Of a stretch of DNA of 39,038 nt, positions 33,629-39,038 are shown piece after piece. Source of the DNA: Paracoccaceae bacterium (GTDB taxonomy: Bacteria > Pseudomonadota > Alphaproteobacteria > Rhodobacterales > Rhodobacteraceae); NCBI GenBank assembly GCA_026707935.1, contig JAPOVX010000313.1:1-39038 (forward strand). Reading direction: 5' to 3'. Under the pieces are notes generated by a model. It searched no databases. It saw only the letters and a program-made list of their open reading frames with translations, and was not told the DNA's origin. How positions within the stretch are numbered: position 1 is the first letter of the stretch; each line of letters begins with the position of its first letter. Position numbers and translations under genes: made by a program.

Positions 33629-33692
33629 GTTCAAGTGCAGTCGAAATCGCGTTCAAGTCGCGTCCGAATAGTATTCAAGTGCAGTCGGAATC
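33629..33692. repeat. Three tandem 22-bp-spaced repeats, IS21-type terminal repeats
   Basis: GTTCAAGTGCAGTCGAAATC (33629-33648), GTTCAAGTCGCGTCCGAATA (33651-33670) and ATTCAAGTGCAGTCGGAATC (33673-33692) recur every 22 bases. IS21 elements carry several such repeats at their ends, upstream of istA, as transposase-binding sites. Their position about 150 bases upstream of the istA remnant fits the element's end. Confidence 0.7.
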
Positions 33693-33955
33693 TGCAGTCA
33701 TCGCCTATAGCGGCAGACGAGGCCAAACGCGACTGATTACCTGACGGCACCACGGCCAAATTCCTTTAAATCGCAATTCAGTGGATTTCCGCGGGCGAAA
33801 TCTGGCCGCTGTCACTTAACTCTTTTTAGTGCTTCCCGAGAATGACAGAAGTTTGTGCGATATGGCCTTTGGCTTTCCTGGAAGCAAATCCGATGCCGCA
33901 TATTGTGGGGCAATAAAGGAAACTCGAGGTGAAAGGACCTTGCTGGGCAGGACCG

Positions 33956-34978
33956 CTAACCAAGTAGTTCTGCAAGAACGTCCCGTCCGAGTTGATAGAC
34001 CAGATGGAGCGTATCGACCATGCACCAGTTTTCGACGATCTTGCCTCCCTCGCACCGCCACCAATCGCAATCCCGCATGAAAACCCGTTTATGCGTTGGC
34101 TCGATTCCCATGAACGGATTGACGTGTATTCCGGTGATTTGTGGCCATCCGTTCAGGAATGCATACTCGCCGTCGCCTGCCTTGCCGCTTGAACCCACCC
34201 CGCTGATGCCTTCGTTCTGGCCGTCACCCCAACCCTCGAACGCCTGCTCAAAGGGCCTCTGGAAAGCTCCGAACGCGTCAACGGTCGCGTAAGAGCCAAA
34301 GCCGCCAGGGCCATACCAAACCATTCTGCCGTCCCAATAAGGCCGCCAGGCACAATCTTCCGTTGCCAGACCCAGGAGCATGTCTTCGACCAGGCTGGCA
34401 GTTTCACGGGACTTTGCCGGATCGGACGGCCCAAAATTGATCCCGTCCTGGGTTGACGGTCCGGGAACGACCCCCTCATAACCCTGGCTTTTCCCCAGGG
34501 GCCAGAGCCCAAGCGCGATGATCAGTTCTGCCAGGCCAAGAAAGACCTGTGATTCCAGGATCCTGCCATCCTCGATCCGGTGAAATTCACCGAAGCGTAG
34601 AAAAGCCAGCCTTTTACTTGGTGGAATTCCAAACAAAGGATGTGTGAAATGGCCGTAATAGTACCCAGTCGACGTAACCCACTCCGTTCCCAGATATTCG
34701 CCGCCGATCATCACGTAGTTTAGACGGCTAAGACCTTCCAGCGCACCCATGAGCGGAACGACGATGTCCGAAAAGTACCCAATACCCTCCTGCGCTGAGT
34801 TAATCGGATGGCTGGCCTTGATCTCGGCGCGTTCATCGAAGATCGAAAGGACGGAACGTTTGATCGCTCCAGATTCCCCCGTGGAAAAACTGCCTAGCAG
34901 ATCGCTGTAGAGACGCTTGTTCTCGACTGTGATGTCCGTCGCAATTCCCATCCCTGGGCGAGCAGCACGTGCGCACAT
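33956..34978 (-). CDS. Tandem double SnoaL-like (NTF2 fold) protein
   Basis: A 340-residue soluble protein made of two SnoaL-like domains, about residues 20-160 and 190-335. The second has the best family marks, MVWYGPGGFGSYATVDAF (219-236) and THKRVFMRDCDWWR with GKIVENWCMVD (295-322). The single-domain protein at 38330-38806 has the same blocks (MVWRGPHGWGT, WRFEGNKLAENWVEVD), so they are homologous. SnoaL-like proteins include polyketide cyclases, isomerases and dehydratases; the reaction here is unknown. The ATG at 34978 has AAGGG upstream. It lies 43 bases behind the permease gene and ends the leftward operon, so a role in using the imported compound is likely. Confidence 0.82.
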   Translation of the reverse strand: MCARAARPGMGIATDITVENKRLYSDLLGSFSTGESGAIKRSVLSIFDERAEIKASHPINSAQEGIGYFSDIVVPLMGALEGLSRLNYVMIGGEYLGTEWVTSTGYYYGHFTHPLFGIPPSKRLAFLRFGEFHRIEDGRILESQVFLGLAELIIALGLWPLGKSQGYEGVVPGPSTQDGINFGPSDPAKSRETASLVEDMLLGLATEDCAWRPYWDGRMVWYGPGGFGSYATVDAFGAFQRPFEQAFEGWGDGQNEGISGVGSSGKAGDGEYAFLNGWPQITGIHVNPFMGIEPTHKRVFMRDCDWWRCEGGKIVENWCMVDTLHLVYQLGRDVLAELLG

Positions 34979-35021
34979 CGAATTCCCTTTCACTTGTCTC
35001 GATGACAAACGGACTTTCTTG

Positions 35022-35903
35022 TCATCCCTTGATCGCGCCGGCGGTGAGCCCGGCGACGACCTGACGTTGAAAGAACAACACGATCATGAAGAGTGGTGCA
35101 GTGGCCGAAACCACGGCCGCGACGGCCCACATGACGTGACCCTCGGTCTGATTCGTGCCAAGATAGCTCTGGATCTTCGGCACCATTGTCAAATTCTCCT
35201 CACTCAGGATCATCGCGGTCACCGCAAAGTCGTTATAGGCCAGCATCAGGCTGAACAATCCGGCGGTCACGATCCCCGGCCACATGACTGGAACGATTGT
35301 GAAGCGGAACGCCTGGAATCGCGTGCATCCGTCGACCATCGCGGCCTCGTCGAGATCTTTTGGAACGTTCCGGAAGAACGAGTAGAGCATCCACAACGTG
35401 AAAGGCTGATTGATGGCCACAAGCACCACAATCGTTGTCGGCAGAATGCCCCAGATGTTCAATTCAAAGAAGGGCAGAAGATAGCCCGACACCAGTGTGA
35501 TGTGTGGCATAGCGCGAAAAACCAAGGCAAGGACAAGGATCCAGATCGCGTAATTCTGTTGGGACCTGGACAGCGCGTAGCCGCCGAGCGCACCCAGAAT
35601 GAGCGAGAAAACCACGACGCAGCCTGTCACAATCCACGTGTTGAGCGCTGCCTCCCAAAAGAGCCCTTCCGTCCAGACTTCCCGATAGGCTGCGAAGCTG
35701 AAAGGTGCACCTGTCTCTCCAGTAGTACGAATGCCGTAGATCGCATTTCGCCAATCCGTTCGCGAAAAGAAGTCGGCTTCAACCTTGAACGATCCCCAGA
35801 GTGTCCAAAAGAACGGAAATGCCGCCGCAATCACCCAGACAGCAAGAAACGTCAGCGACAATACACTGAGCAGAGGGTGGCGTCCCAGTATGTGTCGCGA
35901 CAT
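35022..35903 (-). CDS. CUT1 sugar ABC importer, permease (MalG type)
   Basis: A 293-residue inner-membrane permease. It has the usual early membrane segment (about 11-35), an EAA loop DEAAMVDGCTRFQAFRFTIVP, and the ending GLTAGAIKG. The ATG at 35903 has GGTGGA upstream and lies ten bases after the stop of the first permease gene; the longer frame to 35951 would overlap that gene. Together with the permease at 35914-36933 it forms the channel of the fourth importer, for which no ATPase gene is in the window. Confidence 0.92.
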   Translation of the reverse strand: MSRHILGRHPLLSVLSLTFLAVWVIAAAFPFFWTLWGSFKVEADFFSRTDWRNAIYGIRTTGETGAPFSFAAYREVWTEGLFWEAALNTWIVTGCVVVFSLILGALGGYALSRSQQNYAIWILVLALVFRAMPHITLVSGYLLPFFELNIWGILPTTIVVLVAINQPFTLWMLYSFFRNVPKDLDEAAMVDGCTRFQAFRFTIVPVMWPGIVTAGLFSLMLAYNDFAVTAMILSEENLTMVPKIQSYLGTNQTEGHVMWAVAAVVSATAPLFMIVLFFQRQVVAGLTAGAIKG

Positions 35904-35913
35904 CAATCCACCG

Positions 35914-36933
35914 TCAACGTGTGCGACGGAAGTCGCGAATGGTTCGAACAACTGCCGGGGAAATCACGACCATTACCACCGAAATTGTCAGTATCGAAGT
36001 CGCAGCGGCAGACCCGTACAACTGTCCTGTTTCATTGCGGAGGTCATTGTACACGAGCCAGGATAGCGATTGCGCGCTGGCGCCGGCATTGAAGCCAATG
36101 ATCGGCTCAAACACCCGCACATTGTCCATGAGCGAAATCATGGCGATGAACGCTGTTACGGGCGCCAGATGAGGTAGGACTACGTAACGGACCCGCTGCC
36201 AGGTATTTGCTCCGTCGACGGTTGCGGATTCGAGTTGCTCGAACGGAACTGTCTGCAGCGCAGCGTAATATACCACGAAGGCAAAGGGTGAGTGGTGCCA
36301 GACCCCGTAAACGATGAGCGTGATCCAGGTCAGTGTGATGGACCCTTTGAGCGAAAGATTGGGGTCGTCAAAAATGTATTGGATTGTCGCTCCGATTATG
36401 CCTCGCGAGTCGATCATCCAGAACAGGATCAACGAACCGATCAGGGGTGTCACGATCATCGGGAGGATCGTGGTGAAAACGATTGGACCCTTGGCGGGAC
36501 GGGGCAGGCGATTCACGGCCATCGCGACAAGCAGGCCAAAGAACAACACCAGCGGCGTGACGCAGAAAGTATAGGTCAGCGTGAAGGTCATCGCCTTGTA
36601 GAATGGGAGGTTTAGCAGCCGCGCGACGAACTTCCAAAAGCTCTCGGCATCCGACCAAAGAACCGACACCTCGGATAGCGCGAGATGGTTGCGGTTAGTG
36701 TAATGTGATAATCCGGAAAAGACGCCGAAAAAACCGCCCGCATCTTCCGCGGCATCCGTCACGAGCGTTGTCTCAGTGCAGCCAAAGGGGCCGCAGGTCT
36801 CTATGACTTCGACGACCTTGTCCGGCTCAGAATGCAGGGATTGCAGCGCGATTGAAATGATCGGAACCGCGATGAACAGTACCATCGCGGCAATTGAGGG
36901 CGACATGAACCAAAAAAAGGCCTTGTGTTTCAA
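35914..36933 (-). CDS. CUT1 sugar ABC importer, permease (MalF type) with enlarged first loop
   Basis: A 339-residue inner-membrane permease. The first membrane segment is at about 10-31. It is followed by an unusually long periplasmic loop (about 32-110) with a close Cys pair, Cys47 and Cys52, that could form a disulfide. The EAA loop reads LESATVDGANTWQRVRYVVLP. The start is taken as TTG at 36933 (MKHKAFFWF); the next ATG, at 36906, would cut into the membrane segment. No strong ribosome site is visible. It lies 66 bases after the binding-protein stop, across a hairpin. Confidence 0.9.
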   Translation of the reverse strand: MKHKAFFWFMSPSIAAMVLFIAVPIISIALQSLHSEPDKVVEVIETCGPFGCTETTLVTDAAEDAGGFFGVFSGLSHYTNRNHLALSEVSVLWSDAESFWKFVARLLNLPFYKAMTFTLTYTFCVTPLVLFFGLLVAMAVNRLPRPAKGPIVFTTILPMIVTPLIGSLILFWMIDSRGIIGATIQYIFDDPNLSLKGSITLTWITLIVYGVWHHSPFAFVVYYAALQTVPFEQLESATVDGANTWQRVRYVVLPHLAPVTAFIAMISLMDNVRVFEPIIGFNAGASAQSLSWLVYNDLRNETGQLYGSAAATSILTISVVMVVISPAVVRTIRDFRRTR

Positions 36934-36957
36934 GCTTTGGTCTCTGCCGTTGCCTCA

Positions 36958-36981
36958 CGGGCGGCGCAGGAGCGCCGCCCG
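36958..36981 (-). promoter_or_regulatory. Intercistronic hairpin after the binding-protein gene
   Basis: A perfect 10-bp GC stem, CGGGCGGCGC with GCGCCGCCCG, closes a 4-base loop. In the transcribed direction it begins 18 bases after the binding-protein stop and has no T run behind it. It matches the placement of the hairpins in the other three importer operons. Confidence 0.65.
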
Positions 36982-36999
36982 AAGGAATTCCGCATGCGA

Positions 37000-38241
37000 T
37001 CAGTCGATGAAGCCAGCTTCCTTGGCCTTGGCCATATAAGCGGCCTCGACATCTGACAGAGCCTGCTCAACCGACTCTTGTCCCTGAAGGAACTCGACGA
37101 TTTCCTCGCCAAGTGCAGCGTGCAAAAGGCCCATTGAGGCTATCATCGGATAGGGTCGCGCGTTCATTTTCACAGCTTCAATGACTCCGATAGACTTCGG
37201 TCCGGGTACAAAACCTTCGATGAGCCAGACAGCCTCGTCGGAATGCTCATTCGCCATTCCCTTGGAAACCGCGCCGCGGACTAGAGCGCGGAACGAGGCC
37301 TCGGCATTCTCGTCGCTGGCATTCTTGGCGATCGAAAAACCGTCCCACCATAGCGACGCGACCGGAATATCGCCGCCTGAAACGGTCACCGGCGCAGCAA
37401 GCGTGGTCGCGGCAACGACTTCAGGCGTCGAGCCCTTATCGTCCAACAAGGTCGGTGCCCGCGAAGCCCAAAGAAACATCAGCGCGACGTTTCCGGCTTC
37501 CCATTCCAGCTTTATGCCCTCCGACTCCAGCGTCAGGTAATCGGGGTTCATATACTCGGTGAGCCCCTTCATCTTGGTCAAAGCGGCAACACCGATCTCG
37601 TTGTTCAGGTTGGGAAGGGCGGTGCCGGCCTTGAAGAACTCGCCGCCATGTCCGAGGAACATGTTCACGAATTCCTCGCCGAGATTCCAGCCCGCCTTGT
37701 ACGCAGCGGCGAAGGGGTTCTCCATCAGACCTTTTTCGCGAATGACCCGCGAGGCTTCGATGACTTCCTCGACCGTGGTTGGGACCTCAAGCCCGGCGGC
37801 GTCCAGGATGTCCGCACGATAAATCAGATGCTGCGTATTGGCCATGAACGCCACAGACATTATGTTACCGTCGATCTCGATCAGCTGCATCGGGGTCAGG
37901 CCATCGCCATACTTTTCGACCAACTCGTCCATCGGCTGAACCAGGTCCTCGTTCATCATCGTGACCAGGGTACTCGTTGCGAGGATGCGAGCGGTGTATT
38001 CCGGTGGATCGGGCGTCATTGCGGCGACGGCGATATTTGAATGCTCGGCCGTGTGGTTGAGGACGAACTCGACAGTGTCGCTTTCGCATTCGGCGGCGAC
38101 ACCCGTGAAGGTCCGGAGGGCCGGGAAGTCGTTTGCAAGAATTCGGATCGAGCCCGATTCGATTCCGCAATCGGCATAGGCTGGGGGCGAACCCAGCGCG
38201 ACAGGAATCGTCATGAGTCCTGCGACAAATAGGTGTTTCAT
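37000..38241 (-). CDS. Extracellular solute-binding protein, fourth importer (CUT1, family 1)
   Basis: A 413-residue secreted binding protein. The signal peptide spans residues 1-23 (ending AYA before DCGIESG); the Cys at 25 has no lipobox, so it is not a lipoprotein. The mature part has family 1 features, such as YRADILDAAGLEVPTTVEEV and WWDGFSIAKNAS. The ATG at 38241 has GGAGG five bases upstream. It stands between a SnoaL-like gene upstream and the permeases downstream. The ligand is unknown; the two SnoaL-like neighbours hint at a compound that is not a plain sugar (inference). Confidence 0.92.
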   Translation of the reverse strand: MKHLFVAGLMTIPVALGSPPAYADCGIESGSIRILANDFPALRTFTGVAAECESDTVEFVLNHTAEHSNIAVAAMTPDPPEYTARILATSTLVTMMNEDLVQPMDELVEKYGDGLTPMQLIEIDGNIMSVAFMANTQHLIYRADILDAAGLEVPTTVEEVIEASRVIREKGLMENPFAAAYKAGWNLGEEFVNMFLGHGGEFFKAGTALPNLNNEIGVAALTKMKGLTEYMNPDYLTLESEGIKLEWEAGNVALMFLWASRAPTLLDDKGSTPEVVAATTLAAPVTVSGGDIPVASLWWDGFSIAKNASDENAEASFRALVRGAVSKGMANEHSDEAVWLIEGFVPGPKSIGVIEAVKMNARPYPMIASMGLLHAALGEEIVEFLQGQESVEQALSDVEAAYMAKAKEAGFID

Positions 38242-38329
38242 TCTGTCCTCCAGTGCAGAATTATTCGTAGTGTTCGATGTAACACGTTTTCAGAATGCTC
38301 GGCCCTTCTGGTTCCGACCACTCGCTACT

Positions 38330-38806
38330 TCATTTGGTTTCGTCCGCCATGAACGGCGTCGTGTCACTCAAATGCGTTTGTTCCTTGACGGCCCCAACCT
38401 GTTTCAGAAACCCATAATTGTCGACTTCGACCCAGTTTTCTGCGAGTTTGTTGCCCTCGAACCGCCAGATATCCGAGAAACCGACGGACACAACCTTGCC
38501 AGTGGCCGGGACGCCTAGAAACGTGTCACTGTGTGTTCCCGTGAACCAGCCACGTGTTGCGACAAAGTTGCCGTCCACCAGCCATTGAACATTGTTGGCC
38601 TCATAGTCCGGGAAGGCACGCCCTTGCGGGCCAATCACATTGTTGATGAAGTTCTCAATCCCGATCACCGTGCCCCAACCATGTGGGCCACGCCAGACCA
38701 TTTCGTCATGCCAGTAGTTTCTGGATTCATGGTATTTTCGCTGATTGAGCGTGCGGATCACCATTTCGTCGCAATGGCGAATCATCTCTTCCCGCGTCAT
38801 CGGCAT
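38330..38806 (-). CDS. SnoaL-like (NTF2 fold) protein, single domain
   Basis: A 158-residue soluble protein of the SnoaL-like/ester cyclase group. Marks are NYWHDEMVWRGPHGWGTVIG, a central strand TRGWFTGTHSDTFLGVPATG, and the typical end WRFEGNKLAENWVEVDN. The ATG at 38806 has GGAGGAAATTC before it. It is first in the leftward operon, upstream of the binding protein by 88 bases. It is homologous to both halves of the double-domain protein at the other end of the same operon. The reaction is unknown; isomerase, dehydratase or cyclase activity on the imported compound is possible. Confidence 0.85.
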   Translation of the reverse strand: MPMTREEMIRHCDEMVIRTLNQRKYHESRNYWHDEMVWRGPHGWGTVIGIENFINNVIGPQGRAFPDYEANNVQWLVDGNFVATRGWFTGTHSDTFLGVPATGKVVSVGFSDIWRFEGNKLAENWVEVDNYGFLKQVGAVKEQTHLSDTTPFMADETK

Positions 38807-38907
38807 GAATTTCCTCCCCTAGACGACCGGTTCCCATGGACTTTGGAAGGAACGTTTCTTCGCCAGCCGAGGAAGCGGCAAAATGCGCTTGGTGAAAACG
38901 TGTCGTG

Positions 38908-38936
38908 AGCCTAACCGCGTCTCGTTCGGCAGTCAA
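38908..38936 (-). promoter_or_regulatory. Candidate promoter of the SnoaL/ABC operon
   Basis: On the minus strand TTGACT (38936-38931) and TAGGCT (38913-38908) are 17 bases apart. They lie about 100 bases upstream of the first gene of the operon. Both hexamers partly match the sigma-70 consensus. Confidence 0.4.
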
Positions 38937-38974
38937 CCTGCGATACTTAATGGGGTGTACGCCAAATTTTTTGG

Positions 38975-39038
38975 TTAGCCTGTGGCGATCCGTTCGGCCT
39001 TCCATAGGGCGAACTCTTCCCACTGCAAGTTCTTCCAG
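38975..39038 (-). CDS. Possible 3' end of an unidentified gene (partial)
   Basis: In one minus-strand frame the last 60 bases read WKNLQWEEFALWKAERIATG then TAA. It reads like a natural protein C terminus, but it is too short to assign. A competing frame (38727-39023) stays open longer but overlaps the SnoaL-like gene and its promoter and does not look like protein. Confidence 0.3.
   Translation of the reverse strand, partial: WKNLQWEEFALWKAERIATG

Noticed and set aside
34917-36092. Long open frame on the plus strand (391 codons)
   Set aside because: Antisense to the permeases and SnoaL-like gene; composition rich in Arg, His and Glu, typical of a shadow frame in GC-rich DNA.
38727-39023. 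98-codon minus-strand open frame at the right edge
   Set aside because: It overlaps the SnoaL-like start and promoter region and has no family likeness; a short natural-looking C terminus in another frame is preferred.

Overview
The window is GC-rich DNA from what looks like an alphaproteobacterium. The clues are several complete sugar ABC importers of the kind common in Rhizobiales and Rhodobacterales, a MocE-type Rieske ferredoxin, and an NYN-domain gene next to folK. The species cannot be told from the sequence. No rRNA, tRNA or CRISPR array was seen.

Layout. (1) 1-8548: a catabolic cluster resembling the rhizopine (moc) genes. It runs leftward: a membrane di-iron hydroxylase, a periplasmic sugar-binding protein, two CUT2 permeases, an ATPase, a MocA-type dehydrogenase, a MocC-type TIM-barrel isomerase and a Rieske ferredoxin cut by the window edge. 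A divergent LacI regulator faces it. The likely job is import of a cyclitol- or sugar-like compound, one oxygenase step, then dehydrogenation and isomerisation. (2) 8549-9489: decayed IS5-like transposase. (3) 9490-16365: a MalY/PatB-type aminotransferase and a mostly housekeeping block (def, fmt, glk, rnhA, a methyltransferase, an NYN protein, folK). (4) 16617-24335: a LacI-controlled operon with binding protein, two CUT1 permeases, a cytoplasmic GH32/GH68-like glycosidase, a MalK-type ATPase and a D-2-hydroxyacid dehydrogenase. (5) 24336-26541: a toxin-antitoxin pair (Phd/PIN), a broken PIN gene and a LysE-type exporter. (6) 27114-33008: a second CUT1 operon with its own ATPase, then an alpha/beta hydrolase and an RraA-like protein. 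(7) 33009-33700: an IS21 istA remnant with its terminal repeats. (8) 33956-38974: a leftward CUT1 importer without an ATPase gene, bracketed by a double-domain and a single-domain SnoaL-like protein. A gene end (38975-39038) runs off the right edge.

Four separate importers and their enzymes lie in 39 kb, separated by mobile-element debris and a toxin-antitoxin locus, so the region looks like a mosaic of catabolic cassettes around a small housekeeping core. A shared design detail stands out: each of the four binding-protein genes is followed within about 20 bases by a GC-rich hairpin, placed before the first permease gene. Most permease, ATPase and enzyme genes behind it overlap or nearly touch. 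This suggests hairpin-based over-expression of the binding protein in all four operons.
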